DNA from: Labia minor | Lineage: Eukaryota > Arthropoda > Insecta > Dermaptera > Spongiphoridae | NCBI GenBank assembly: GCA_963082975.1 | Contig: OY720349.1 | Coordinates: forward strand, 47,287,962-47,351,961 | Length of the DNA stretch: 64,000 nt | Direction: 5' to 3' | In this document: in pieces, positions 25,156 to 37,848 of the stretch | How positions within the stretch are numbered: position 1 is the stretch's first letter | Layout: each line of letters begins with the position of its first letter | Notes under the pieces: generated by a model | The model's input: the letters and a program-made list of their open reading frames with translations, nothing else | The model's database searches: none | What the model was told of the DNA's origin: nothing | Position numbers and translations under genes: made by a program

Positions 25156-25851
25156 CAGTGGCGTACCTAAGGGAGGGGGGCGGAGGGTGCGGTCCGCACC
25201 GGGCGGCACTTATCTTGGGGCGGCATTTTTTATATTTAGTTATAGTTGTAAAAAGCAACTTATTCATTTCATATTTATTTTTTTTCTTTCTTGAATAATA
25301 AATGATTATTATGATTATTATAAGTTTACTATTTGATTTATATAAATTATGATCAACTATATGATTTCGAATATTATTCCTCGGTGTTTATAAATGCATT
25401 TCATTTTAATGTAAATTTTGAATTCTAATTCCAAGAACAGGATAATAATTTTATTTTATTGTATTCATTAAAATTCGTTGAATTCGTAAACGCATCTTTA
25501 AGATTTTGTTCGGCAAAATTATCTTCGTTCTACAATGAGTCAATTAAGACTACAAAATCTTGCAATATTGTTAATAGGACAAGAAATTACAAATAATGTA
25601 AATTTTTAGAGCATTATACACGATTTTTCTAGTATGAAAGCTAGAAGAGTAAATATTATATAAATATGTTTACGAGTGCATACAAATATGTGTAAAAAAT
25701 TTACTCTGTGTATTAATTAATATTGATTAAATAACTTAATAATTTATTTATGTGCATTAAATTATAAAAACCACTATTTGATTGACTTATAATAGAAAGG
25801 GCGGCAAACTGGAGATCGCCCTGGGCGGCAAAAGTTCTAGGTACGCCACTG
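25156..25851 (+). mobile_element. hAT element with decayed transposase C-terminus
   Basis: Ends CAGTGGCGTACCTAAGGG and CTAGGTACGCCACTG are terminal inverted repeats. Both sides carry the perfect 8-bp duplication CACGCAAT (25148-25155 and 25852-25859). At 25508-25660 the + strand reads VRQNYLRSTMSQLRLQNLAI and onward to SSMKARRVN with one in-frame stop. This is the C-terminal hATC-type region found in ZMYM1-like hAT transposases. The element is internally deleted and dead as a protein source, but its ends look movable. Short open frames over the GC-rich left end are not genes. Confidence 0.85.
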
Positions 25852-26439
25852 CACGCAATGATATTTCGGTTATTCCCCTACCTATCTATGTTTCATAGAT
25901 TAAAATATTTTATTTATTAATTTTTTCTATATTAAACTATCATTTATATATATATATAAATTTAACTAAATAATAGAAAGAATTCGAGAGGAACGAAAAA
26001 AATACAAAACTTTTCCTCCAATTGTAACGAGCTCTATAAATTTGCTCATTTATCAAAATATTCTACGGTTTATGGTAGCTAGCATCTCTGTTATTTTTTT
26101 AAAATTGAATTATATTTTTCTATATATATTTTTCCTAAATATATAAATATATATACTTATATATATTCTTGTTTCGTGTTATTAAACATTTATTAAAGAA
26201 AAGAATCCACTCTTTACAAATTGAATACAAAATCCTATATTTTTGCATATAAATTGATTTTATTTCGTAAAATGCCAAAAGACCATCTTCTTTCTCTCGA
26301 TGAAACTTATAAATGTAGATCTTCATTTAGTTTATGTAGAGATATAAAGAAAAGAAGAAATGTTGGACACATTCATTCCATTCTATATGTAATAAAAGAA
26401 GATGGACTGATGCTCTAAAATGAAAATATGGTAGGATAT

Positions 26440-26830
26440 TGTCAACAATATAGAAACTCGAAGCTCTTCCCTCGGGACGCGGCCTCAAGAGCGTGACCCT
26501 TTTGATGGAGCATAAGACTCACTTTAAGCTGTTATTTAACATAAGAGGGATATTCTCTTCTGTCTTTTGACCAAAAGAGTTATCACTTGAAAGGACCTAT
26601 TTTCGACTTGGGAGATTAGTAATTCATAAATAATAGCTTCTCGCGTTGAATCCAGGGAAGAGTCTACTTTTCTTCTTAGCAGCAGTGTGATATTTCAACC
26701 CTTGACGCAGCAAGGGTAGTTTAATCCACTGTTGTTAACGACAGTTGTTCAAGCCTAGGACTTAAGATGCTTTGTAGCCAGTTGTGGTCGAGAGAGACGA
26801 GGGTTGAATCTCTTTCCCTAAAACATTTCT
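26440..26830. other. Unexplained GC-richer block
   Basis: Less AT-rich than its flanks, with GGGACGCGGCCTCAAGAGCG near 26475 and GACGAGGGTTGAATCTC near 26798 (weakly B-box-like). No frame, tRNA fold or inverted repeat I can support. It may be an old retroelement or SINE. Confidence 0.3.
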
Positions 26831-29491
26831 ATCACGATTTCAGGTGAAATTAAATACTTTTTCAATATCTGTTTTTAAAAATAAATATATATGTTTGTTT
26901 TTTATTTATTTTCAATCTTAAGATAAAAATTTATGAATATATTATTGAATCTTTTTATATTTTATATACCTCTACAGATATGTAATTATTTAATATGTAT
27001 TTAATGGTTATAAATTTTAATAATATAAGAAATGGTTTTACTCCCCATTAATAATAAATATTTAATAAATTTATAGCCGTATTTAATGTTAACTTTTGAT
27101 TTGTTTAATTATCTTCTAAATTGTTTATTCTCACTCTAATTGCGTTGAAGAATTAAAGTAGGCAGCAATAATTGATTACTCGTATTAGTGGTTACCTTTG
27201 TATTTCTACATAAATAAAAATTTATAGTTCAAAGATGGGCAAATAATTTTAGAAAATTTTCGGATATTTTTTTATATACATTTAGAAAAAAATTAATATT
27301 TCTTATTAATTATTTATTTTAATTTTCACTTAAGAAATAATACATATATGAAATAGAATCATGTTTTTGTAATAAAAGATTTCGACCAGATTTTGAAAAT
27401 TACTTTCTAAAAAATATTTGGTGGTTCAGTATTTGATCTTCCATCGTCTTTTATAATAGAGATTAAATATCTTCCGTTCTTCTTTCTCCAATACTCTCCA
27501 ATTTAATTTTATATAAAAGAAGAAATAAGAGAGAAATACTTGTCATTTATATCATTAAATGATATTTTATTATAAAAAAAAATAACATTTTTGATTTTAT
27601 AAATTTAAAGAGGATGTGTATAAACATTTTAAAATCAAAGTCAAATTTCAGGGTAACTCTAACACTTAAATCAACCAACATATCTTTTAGAAAATTAAAA
27701 TATCAAATCGAAAACAAATAGTAGCCAAACCATTCTTATCAGAAATTTATCATAAATGTTTCAATATGATTTATAAGGATTCATTTAAAAACGTTGGTCA
27801 GCATTTGACTGAGAATGACTAATTATATATTGATAAATAGGATTTTATATGATATTCTACATATATATTCCTAATATTATTAAAATAAGTTCCCAATTAG
27901 ATTAAGTAATTAACAAGAGTAAAGTTTAAATTATTTAGAATAAAAGTATTTAATGAACTAATAGCAATAATATTAGTTAAAAATCTTATTCTTTGATTCA
28001 TTAATAGTCCTTCTTTGTCATATAATCATATATTTTTGTATATATATATAATAAATAAAAAATCTCTATTTCAATCCTCTCCCTTTTTTTGATTCTATCA
28101 TAAATATATTATCTCGTCGAAAGTAATATTCTCGATAATAAAATAAAAGTTGAGAATGTTGACAAGTTTTATTTACATATACAAATTCATATTTCACAAG
28201 TTCTGTGTTTTATGATCACAAATTATGACATAAAAATGGTTGAATCATAATATGATCTCTATATTTGAATTTATTTATTTTTATTTTCAAAACTAAGCTA
28301 AACATGAATTTATTTTTGATAACTTAATCAGAGATTTTTAGATATTTTCTCTCAAATTTATATGTATATATTTTATAAATATATATATATATATATATAT
28401 ATAAAGATATTATATATAAATAAAAAATAATTAAAAACCCTACTTTATTCAAAAAAGTAGAAAATAAGATAACATTGTTTTTTTTATTAAAATAAAAAGT
28501 TAACACTAACATTAAAGCTGGGGGATTATAGAATTAAAAATATTTTAAAAACAGATTAATACCATAAATTATGGACATGCATATTTAGTCAACAATAAAT
28601 TGGAAAAAACTCTTTTTCCGCAAAAGATATGAAATTAAAAATTAAAAACTAATTATAAAAAAAGTTAAAGACTTGAAAAAATTTGAGTATTAAAAGATAT
28701 AAAATAATGATTTTTAGTGGATTTGTTTCCAAAGATAATAATAATTTAATCTAACATTGATTTCTCAATGAGTAAGTATATATATTATAGGGCCATATAA
28801 AAAATTTCTTCGGTTTTTGGAACACTATTTTTTTCTTTATTGAAAATCAATTTTATTCAAATATTGCTCGTTAATATTTCTAACCTTTTGCCATTTTTTA
28901 GCTTCATAATTTTACATTTCGGTGTCTAGTGTTTAGTGTTCTATTATTTCCTGACAGTTAGCTTTAGTTGCAAAATTTCATCGACTTTTCAGAGGAAATC
29001 TTGAGTCTTCCGTTCACTCACTCCATTCTCACTCTACACTTCATCTTTTGGGCAGCGTTTTTATCATTTTTTTATAATAAAAAAGCATCACATGGCTTAT
29101 TTCTCTAGATATTTCACTCATTTTCAATTCACTATAACTTTTTGCACGAAAAACAAATTAGAAATTTATCTTCATTAAAAATGTAAAGTAAAATGCCACC
29201 TTTTAAGCACATGTTCATTAGAATCCCCTATGTATTGTTAATATGCATCAACACTATTAATTAAAAAAAATAAAATAAAATTTTTTATGAGCCGTTATTA
29301 AGATCTTGAACTCTACAATTCATAAAGAAGTTAATCAATTAATTGTTAATTCAATTAGTAACATAGGGAGCAAGTATTCACAATTTAGAGTTAATAAGTT
29401 AACTAGATGTTGAAATTTTTGAATAAAATATTTCACATAAACAAAAAGTGTAAACTGAATAAAGTAAAGTATTTTAATAATTATATTTTAG

Positions 29492-29706
29492 TTCCAAGGT
29501 AGTCTGGGGATAGTGGTCTGGTTAACAAGCTTGTAAACTCGGATTCGATTACCGTGACAAGGGAATTTTCCTCTTTCAGGGATGAAAATTAGGATGTTAC
29601 TTGAAATGAAAAGTAGCAGTCTCAGATTTCGAAAATTGTACAGATCATACATCGTCTCTACTCAGGTTAGGCTACAAACAATTGAAAGGGCCGTAGCACC
29701 AAGAAG
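29492..29706 (+). repeat. tRNA-derived SINE candidate
   Basis: A box-like TGGTCTGGTTAACAAGC is followed about 14 bp later by a B box-like GGATTCGATTACC. Then a body containing AAATTAGGATGTTACTTGAA is shared with 58410-58440, and an AGTAATAATAT tail. The spacing fits a Pol III promoter in a SINE head. Confidence 0.55.
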
Positions 29707-30179
29707 TAATAATATATTATTTAGGAGATATAAGTAATTATATAACAATACTTTAATATTTTAATTCATTTCTTAATAAACCAGAGAAATTTTTTTTTCA
29801 AACTTTATTTTTGAAAGTGATAGCTTAAAATAAATATACTTCACCTTTAACATTTTAAATTTGTATTATTATCGATTAGATTGACATTTAAAAATAAAAT
29901 GGCAATAAATAATATTATTAGACTAAAAATTAATAAGAATCTGAATCAAGTATTTGAATATAATGTTATAAAAAACACTTTTTATAATATGTCGAATATA
30001 TTTATAGTAAAAAATGTTTTTATTCAAAATAAATGTATTAGAAGATAATACATTTCAATTCTAAGAAACAATTGTTTTTAATTATTTTTATATTTTTTTT
30101 TATCACACACACATATAAAAAAATAGATATTTCTTTAAATACTATTTTAACTAACATATAAAATTCACCTCAGGAGGTT

Positions 30180-30660
30180 AATAAATCTCTTCTATTATAA
30201 ATATCCTTTCAGCGAATGATTTATATCTAAGCGACAGGGGGGAAGAGACAATTTTTTATAGCCCTCGGCAAAGAACCAATCAGGTATGTTGGTGTTTTGA
30301 AAGCATCGCCATTTTACCAGGATTTATTTATTTAATTCAACGTGAAGATTGGTTATTTACAAAGCTGTTGTTGTACGTGTTTCTGAAAATATATATCAAA
30401 CCCTAATTGGTCGTCTTCGAAACAAAAACGTGTCGAGCTTAACATTTTAATAAAGAAATTTCAAGCAGAGAAAAGAATTCCAAAAGGGGAAGGGGGATGT
30501 ACTGGGGGTAGAGAGCGAGGCGATTCGTTGATAAAAATGCTTAGGCAGCAGAAAAAGACGAGGAAATTTTCATTTAGATTTTAAAATCTAAATAGTTGGA
30601 CATTGCTGAATGGAGGATGGCCCGCTTGGAATCCGGATTAAAATGCTCCATTTCAAATTT
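30180..30660. other. Unexplained GC-richer island
   Basis: Contains AACCAATCAGG, CCTAATTGGTCG (CCAAT-type motifs in both directions), GCATCGCCATTTTACC and a purine-rich GGGGAAGGGGGATG run. No coding frame. It lies just before Helitron E1. Confidence 0.25.
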
Positions 30661-30819
30661 AGATAACTTTTTTTTTTTTTTTGTTAAAAAACAAGAATGA
30701 AATCATAATGATTTTTAATTTAATTTTTTATTATGTAAATAATTTTACCTATCCTATTATTTCAATTCTAGATAAGAAATATCATTTGGATTCCATAAAG
30801 ATTACTAATTTATATTATA

Positions 30820-31113
30820 CTAGCTGCTCCGAGTGCCTTCGGCGCTCCTCACACCTAGACGGGGTCTCCGTCCCCTGTACCCCCGAGTGATACATAGTAT
30901 TTCGAGGAAAGTGTGTATGTAAAAGGTTTTCATCCATTTTGTATCAATCACTATAAGTAGATAAGATATTGTTTTGTTTTCTTGTAAAATATATTTTAAT
31001 TTAATCAATAAATTAATTATATATTATTATTGTATACTATCATCTAGTTTCTTGTTTCAAACTAAATTCATTTTTAATATTATATGATGTTCAAATCATT
31101 TATCTCTAATAAA

Positions 31114-31151
<38 letters not shown>

Positions 31152-31508
31152 AAATAATTAATAAGATTTTAATAAATACAAACATCATATATTTTTTTTT
31201 TATTAATTTTATAGAACTATTTTTAAAAAAGATTTTATTATAAATTTTATTTTTATGATAAAATTTGGAAGAATAATAAAGCCATGAGGTCGGGAGTTCA
31301 AATCTATCTTGGACGTATATGTTGGAGTGGGTTATTTTTTTACTTTTCGAAATGGATATTTTTCCAAACCTCTTATAAGATAGGATGTTCTTCCTTTTAT
31401 TCATTTACCTATCCATGTTGCATAAGGCATTTAAATTTTTTTGTTTCTATGACAGCAAAAAAGTAAACAAATTACATACATACAAACACTCTCCTTTATA
31501 TATATAGA
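30820..31508 (-). mobile_element. Helitron-type element E1 (non-autonomous)
   Basis: Read on the minus strand it starts TCTATATATATAAAGGAGAG after a host A and ends with hairpin GAGCGCC-GAA-GGCACTC, seven spacer bases, CTAG and a host T. Those are the canonical Helitron ends and its A-T insertion site. The 690 bp have no RepHel coding. Near 31283-31316 (+ strand) a B-box-like GGAGTTCAAATC suggests a captured tRNA-like or SINE piece. Open frames in it are not genes. Confidence 0.7.
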
Positions 31509-31619
31509 TAAATAGATAAATGTTTGTTATCAATTAAATTAATAAATTAATGTTCTCTGTCAATTTCTTTTAAATTTGATCTTACGTTGACAAGAAAGAT
31601 GAATAGCCTTTTAGCTAAT

Positions 31620-31738
31620 TTCTTACTTGATCCACGCTAGTTAATCTCCTCGATTTGATCATTTTAATTATGTCTTGGAATGCATAAAGAGCGTGTAATT
31701 CCTCATTATATAATCTCTGTCATTCCCTCTGGGGGGAG
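31620..31738 (-). pseudogene. LINE reverse transcriptase relic
   Basis: The minus strand reads RLYNEELHALYAFQDIIKMI then KSRRLTSVDQ, matching the WRRLHNEELH-LY--PDI---IKSRRLRW stretch of arthropod LINE ORF2. About 120 bp only. Confidence 0.65.
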
Positions 31739-32639
31739 TCGTCTCATTTATTTTCCCGTCGTAAATGTTTCAAAAGATCTTATTGTCAAAAACTCGAAAT
31801 CTTTTCTCATCTTCTAATGTCAACCAAGTTTCATCTATAGAACAAAGAGAGGCAGAAATTTTAACATTTAAGATTTCTTCAAATGAATTACAACGAAAGA
31901 AGAGCTTATTGACAATTCACAATAGCAAACATTTTTGATTATAATCTAAACCCTTCTCTATTATAATTATTACTAGAAAGAACATTTTCTATATATTGTG
32001 TCTTATTTTGAAATTAATAAAATCAATTTTATCAAATTAATTTATCTTTCTCTTTAAAAATGTTATTCGCTTATAGTGATCAAAAAAGCAACCAAATCAA
32101 AAAAATAAGGTAGGAGAAGAGGAATTCGAAAAGAAATTCGTGCAATTTTGCCAACGTAGCTTGTGACATGATGCATTGTCTTTGTGAAAGATCACTTTTT
32201 TGCATTCAAGTTAGTCCGTTTCTTCGAAATTTTCTCGTTTTTCATTCCTTTTTCCTATATACGATGTCGGATGTCAGACCGATAACTTATCAGCCGAAGT
32301 ATATATATAGGTTAGTGGAAGGTTACTATTGATGGGTCGGGTCTTCAAATTGCTTAACTTATTAGTAGTTGTTAACATTACATGTATTCTATGACTATAC
32401 TCTCTTTTCTAAAGGTTAGCCATTTTAGTTTGAATTGTTTAAATAGGCAGAAAGAAACTGTGATTGAGACTTCATTCAACTCATTCTTCCAATTTACTAG
32501 TTTTAATAAACAAAATGTTTCAGCAAGATTTTAATAGTAATTGAATTTTTGCGGGCAATGTTTTGAAATTCGATCGATTGTCTGTATATTGTCATATTCA
32601 ACAGTATATATTTACTTGCCATGAACTCGCTCTTCCTAA

Positions 32640-32882
32640 AGCCTACTTTACACGCCCCCTCGCTCACCCGACTTGTCGATATGTGACTTCTTTTTGTGGG
32701 GATATTTGAAATCAAAAGTGTACATCAACAAACCTCACATACTCGATGACCTTAAGAATTCCATTCGTCAGGAAGCCTAATGAAATGTTGGAGAGACTCG
32801 TTCGTAATTTTCAGAAGAGGATCCAAATTTGTATCCTGCAAGAAGGACGTCATCTCAAAGACATTATTTTCCGAACCTAAAT
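32640..32882 (+). pseudogene. Tc1/mariner-type transposase C-terminal relic
   Basis: The + strand reads SPDLSICDFFLWGYLKSKVY, INKPHILDDLKNSIRQEA to a stop. After a frame change it continues MLERLVRNFQKRIQICILQE, GRHLKDIIFRT and stop, near 32880. This is the end of a Tc1/mariner-like catalytic domain and tail, similar to the relic at 12600-12815 but from a better preserved copy. A family A copy begins 30 bp after it. Confidence 0.75.
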
Positions 32883-32910
32883 ATGGTATGTAATTTCAAA
32901 AACTGCATTA

Positions 32911-33467
32911 AATAAGTTGACCTGTGGCCAGGTCCGAACCGACCGACGGTTGAAGTAAATTAATTTCCAGCTACAAAAACAATTTCAAATAATTTTAATA
33001 TATCTATTAATGTAATAAAAAATAGATATGGGTATAACATAAATATCGAGTGTGACGTCATGAATGGCTGGATGACGTCATATAATTTTAAATTAAGAAA
33101 AAACTAATAAAGATGATTTTTCTCGCGGATAAAACCAATACAAAGTGCATGATTCGTGGTGATATGTAAAAAATCTCCTCATGTGAAATTTGGTGTGAAA
33201 ATAACCCTTCTCTTCCTATCGTCGATCGCTAATACTACGACTTCCGGTTTCCGGATTTGCACCAAAAGTTGATCAATTCATCATACTGATGCATTAAGTA
33301 AATATACCACATTTCATTAAAATCCGTTGAGCCGTTCAAGCTATACACATCTATACGGACGGACGGACAGACATCATGCTAAAAATACTTTTTTCTGTTT
33401 AGAAAATGCATGATTCGTGGAGATATGTAAAAATCTCCATATGTGAAATTTGGTGTGACGGTAAAAA
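32911..33467 (-). mobile_element. Family A HINE element, 5'-damaged
   Basis: Minus-strand copy starting with the 3' stem-loop (GACCTGTGGCCAGGTC) and ending in the hairpin region. About 30 bases between the hairpin and the 5' terminal GGTAAAAA are deleted. The microsatellite is reduced to three GGAC units. The copy lies directly downstream of a Tc1-type transposase relic. Confidence 0.8.
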
Positions 33468-34381
33468 CCTATCATTTAGTACTTGTTTTTATTATTTTCA
33501 ACCCATTGTGTCCCAGTAATTCAATATTGAAAAACATGCGTTTCCTCTGCACTACCCTGTATTACATTATCCATGGATTTTATTACAAATCTCTTTAACC
33601 GGTCCATCGATAATCTCCTTCCTATATATATTATTAATTTATGATTTATTGAACATCTTAGCCAAAGGCTATGAAATAATTGAGTACCTATTTAAAAAAA
33701 AAAGATAATACTTATATTTTATATTAATTTCTTTGTTTAATTTATTTTTTATTTATTTATTTATTTATTTTGCTTTTATATTTAAGAAAAATAATTTCTT
33801 TTTAATTGTTGTATCTCATATCAAGTATAAAGTTTAAAAATAAAATTTTTTATATTTTGATGTTGGAAGGGAAGGAAATAGAGAAGACGTTGAATTACGC
33901 GTGTTTCATTTTCACACTTAGGGTTTCAACCCTTCTAGTTTATCAAAGGCAGATTCTCTTTTGTTTTTCCTCTCTGCCAGAATACGATTTTCGCTTAATA
34001 TATATTTTAGAGATGTATAATAAATTTAGGAAATTTAAGTATTGAGAGTAGGAAAATCAATCCAATCTGGCATTATATGTTAATTTAACTTCAAACCAAC
34101 ATGAATTGTTATAACTACAATACTAATTTAAAATTATACATTTATTTGATTAATTATTTATATTTAAGTTTATTTAACGTTAAAATTGTATTCTATCAAT
34201 TCAGAATATAATTATCTCGATACAATGAACTAACATTTTTTTACGGTAAAATAATTGCTTCCATTACCTGTTCACATACGAAATAAGAAATTATAAATTT
34301 CCTCCGTTGTTGCGGTGTTTTCTTTTTTTTTTTTTATTATTAAGCCTTTGTGTTTTTGTTGTTTTGTTTTTCCTCGACCAG

Positions 34382-34586
34382 GCGGTTTCAATGGAATCTC
34401 ACGAATGTGCAGCGGCGAACGCTATTGTCCTGAGACAAACGCTTGGACCCTCATCCCCGAAATGTACAATCCGAGAAGCAATTTCGCCATTGAAGTAATA
34501 GACGATATGATCTTTGCTATTGGCGGTTTCAACGGTGTCACCACCATCTACCATGTCGAATGCTATGATGACTGGTCCAATGAATG
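34382..34586 (+). CDS. KLHL10: KLHL10-like kelch exon (third in window)
   Basis: Exon holding one full kelch blade and the start of the next. After a pyrimidine-rich acceptor (TTTTTCCTCGACCAG) the frame reads GGFNGISRMCSGERY, CPETNAW, then PEMYNPRSNFAIEVIDDMIF and AIGGFNGVTTIYHVECYDD, ending SNEW. The NPRSNF-IEV-DD stretch followed by GGFNG-TT--VECYD is characteristic of KLHL10 C-terminal blades as I know the family. The donor GTAAAT lies inside the Trp codon (TG|G), phase 2, and matches the next exon, which starts with G. Another + strand frame and an antisense frame here are also open but carry no kelch signature and are shadows. The reading frame is intact with no frameshift, so the gene looks functional. 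The intron that follows is about 26.8 kb. Confidence 0.92.
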
Positions 34587-35349
34587 GTAAATTAACATCA
34601 AGCATAGATAATTAATTTATAACATTTTACATTCCAGTTGAGAAGAAAGGATTAATGGCGTGCTCTACATATAACTGAGAGATCATTAAGGTAAGAACAA
34701 CTGCTTTGGATTAAAGTAAATTTATGCATGTAGTTATCATTTCTAAATTGAAGGAATTAAATAAAATTTTAATTTTATATTAATTAACATGAAATAATGA
34801 ATATTTTATGATATATTAATGAATTTATGGAAATAATTAATATATTTAAAGAATTTCATTAATTATTATAAAATTTAAGGACAAGTTTGAAAACCTCAAA
34901 TTTTAATTCAGAGTAAAAATTAAGTATCAAAAAAAAACTTTAATTACAAAATTCTTAGTGAATATTTTTTTTATAAAAATATTGGGGAAAAAAATATTAA
35001 ATTTTTAAACTTCGTTATAAATTTAGAATAAAAGGTAGACATTTTAAAGACATCCCTTCTCCGACTGACAAAAACATTTAATTATTTTATTTATTTATTT
35101 TTTTAATTTGTATAATCATTCTATTAATTAAGGTTGTTTGATAGCCTCAATCAAAAAAATAACTTTTGTTTTTTACAAATAATTATCCAAAGCATGGTAT
35201 AATAATTAACGAGATATAATTAAAATAATTATATTAATGTAATCAATAAAATATTAATTGACTAGTACTCAGCGTCACTAAGTGATAACAACTTTAAATG
35301 ATTTTTAGCTTTACATTTTAATAAATTTAAAAGTATAATAAATATTTTT

Positions 35350-35943
35350 ACTATCTCGCCAGAGATAGTATTGCGATCATGAAAATTTTCGATGTTGAGA
35401 TTTTGATGTTTTTATACGTTTTGAAGGTTCCTGAATCATTTTCACTAAGGTTGAGAAAAATGTCTGTGTGTGTGTGTGTGTGTGTATGTAGACAAGATTA
35501 CGCAAAAACGGTTTGAGCTAGAATGATGAAATTTGGTACATGGACATTATTCAAAATTCATAGTTTTCTATCAACTTTTGAGAAATGTAGCTCAACCGGA
35601 AGAGGGTCATTACCTACAACGTTTTGATTTTTTTTTCCTCTAAAGTGACCGTAAAAATAAAAATATATGTTTGATAATTTTTCACATGATTAATAATTGT
35701 ATAAAACTGCTATATATAGAATTTCAGCTTGATTGAATTGCTGAAAGTACCAGAATTAATTTTTTAACACTGCAAATCTCACGCGCCAACACGTGCCATG
35801 GTGCCATCAATAAAAAACCAAACATGCGCTGGTTTAATATTTATTATTTATAATTTATAATTAATTAAATTTAATTTAAATATAATATATTATGTTATTT
35901 AATCCAATTCAAATTGCGAGATAGTCGAGTGGAGACACTCCAG
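35350..35943 (+). mobile_element. Family B HINE-like element
   Basis: Full-length copy, very close to 1800-2429 throughout, differing mainly in the length of the (TG)n tract. The high similarity suggests recent activity or a shared young source. It ends GGAGACACTCCAG. Confidence 0.8.
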
Positions 35944-35997
35944 CTAATTTATATCATCATATCCTTTAATTGTCAGGTACCCTTTATAAGAATATTA

Positions 35998-36305
35998 AAT
36001 AAGTTGACCTGTGGCCAGGTCCGAACCGACCGACGGTTTGAAATAAATTAATTTCCAGCTACAGAAACAATTTCAAATAATTTTAATATATCTATTAATG
36101 TAATAAAAAACAGATATGGATATAACATAAATATTTTTAATTTTATTTTATTTATAATATATTGTATTTAGCGTAAAAAAACGACATTACTTTCCGGTCT
36201 CTCTAATAGATGTAAGACCAGGCTGTGACGTCATGAATGGCTGGATGACGTCATATAATTTTAATTAAGAAAAAACTAATAAAGATGATTTTTCTCGAGT
36301 ATAAA
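35998..36305 (-). mobile_element. Family A HINE element, 3' half only
   Basis: Carries the 3' stem-loop, the inverse subterminal repeat, the AT-rich segment and both TGACGTCA sites, then stops at the TTTTTCTCGAG block. A private insertion of about 45 bp (around 36166-36212) is absent from other copies. It begins 54 bp after a family B copy ends. Confidence 0.8.
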
Positions 36306-36813
36306 TCGTTTTAAAATTTTTACAGAATTTGTTTGAGATACCGTTTTATCTATTAGAAAGTTTTTTTGTGGGGTCAAATTTGTCAATTTCTTACAAACCC
36401 TCAATTTCTGGAGTTATTGAACAAGGACACTCATAAGAGCTCATGTATTTTTGCATAACTTTAATTAACTTTAATTATATCTCTTAAACGGTGTGGTAAA
36501 AAATCTGATTTTTTTTTCTATAAGTGTATTTAATTATAATCTTTCGAATAAATATAAGAAAATATAGGGTTAAGTTTGTCATTTGGCTACTAAACTTTCT
36601 TAATCATTATGTTACTGCTATTTTTTTCATAAATATTTAAAATAAAGTTATCTTTATCTAAATTAAAGATAACATAACTTTTGGATATATTTAACTATAA
36701 ATTTCCATCCTTGTTATGTTTAAGTTTGGATAGTTGATTTTAAAAATATAAAATCTTTATAAAAACTGAAATATTTGATATCTTTTTTAAAATAAAATAT
36801 TTATAATTTAAAC

Positions 36814-37219
36814 CAGGGGTGGCCAACCCGCGGGCCGCATGCGGCCCGCCGTAAACATTTTTGCGGCCCGCGAGATTCATCACACTTTTATATTCTGCGC
36901 CCTCATGAAACAAATATCGCACTAGTGAAATAAATATGATTTCATTTTTTTTATTTCGTCGTTTCTTTTTTTATTTTTAGTATTATATTTATATTTTTTA
37001 CAATGTGCATTCAGTATCATTATTATTATATTATATATGTTTATATGTAAAAATAATAGTAAACATAATAAAAATTCATTCTTTTTCAATTTGTCACACC
37101 AAACAATATCTATAATGGGTCTAAATCTAATATGGGTATGTATAATTTTATATGCGGCCCGCGAAGTTATGATGCATTTCCAAAGTGGCCCGCAAGATAA
37201 TTTGGGTTGGCCACCTTTG
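36814..37219 (+). mobile_element. hAT-type MITE with perfect target duplication
   Basis: Ends CAGGGGTGGCCAACCCGCGG and TTGGGTTGGCCACCTTTG form inverted repeats. The 8-bp duplication ATTTAAAC is identical at 36806-36813 and 37220-37227. Inner GCGGCCCGC repeats are found at both ends. There is no coding. Confidence 0.85.
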
Positions 37220-37242
37220 ATTTAAACTATTATTTTAAGTAC

Positions 37243-37848
37243 CGGGACCCCAAACCTCGGCTCGGTAATTAAGTTAAAAAAAATAATTCATTATTATTGG
37301 GTTTGGCTGGTAATATTAATACTTGGGCCACCGAGCTGATATACAATTCTTTAATTATATATTACAATTATTAAATGTTGCATCATTGCATCAATCTGAT
37401 TATAATGAATGGAACTTGGGGTCCTCAATAATACATAAATATGTATTATTAGGTATGTTTCTAAGTGCATGAATATTTTTTTTTTATTGGAAGAATGATA
37501 AATATAAATCGTAATTTATAATTATAAAATATTATTAAAATTTATATTTTTATTTTATTTCGAAATTAAATAAAAAATTTTAAAATATTTTAAATATAAA
37601 AATAATATTAATACAATATCCTTTAAAAAAAGGCGGGAGTCAAATTTCAATATGGATGACATAGTGACGTCACATTTTTACATTTAAATTAAAAAACAAA
37701 AAAACTAATAAAGATGAATTTTTCCAGAGATATGATCAATAAAACTTAATTTTTCTTTATAAATACTATCTCTGGTGTGAATTTCAAAAAAATCGTTAGA
37801 GTGGTTTTTGAGAACCCATGGCCAAACAAACAATTTTAGCTAGCATAA
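37243..37848 (-). mobile_element. Family C repeat, copy 2
   Basis: Inverted copy of 9755-10349 with the same ends: CGGGACCCCAAACCTCGGCT on the left, CAATTTTAGCTAGCATAA on the right. It begins 24 bp after the hAT element 36814-37219. Confidence 0.7.

Larger units (their letters stand above)
19096..34381 (+). other. KLHL10 intron (15.3 kb)
   Basis: Bounded by GTAAGT and a CCAG acceptor. Contains a LINE relic (19260-19600), a mariner-like fragment (20103-20272), a hAT end (22540-22735), a fold-back (23930-24447), a hAT with transposase remains (25156-25851), an unexplained GC-richer block (26440-26830), a SINE-like unit (29492-29706), a GC-richer island (30180-30660), Helitron E1 (30820-31508), a LINE relic (31620-31738) and a Tc1-type transposase relic (32640-32882) followed by family A (32911-33467). 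At 20340-20710 is a block less AT-rich than its surroundings that I cannot identify. Stretches 20711-22539, 22736-23929, 26831-29491 and 33468-34381 show nothing I recognise. Confidence 0.85.

Noticed and set aside
25016-25298. Overlapping frames with Gly- or Pro-rich runs on both strands
   Set aside because: They span the GC-rich left end of the hAT element 25156-25851.
33806-34045. 79-codon + strand frame just before the third exon
   Set aside because: No kelch or other signature and no acceptor joining it to the gene in phase.
34399-34605. Antisense and alternative-frame proteins over the third exon
   Set aside because: They have no family signature, while the + strand kelch frame is unmistakable.
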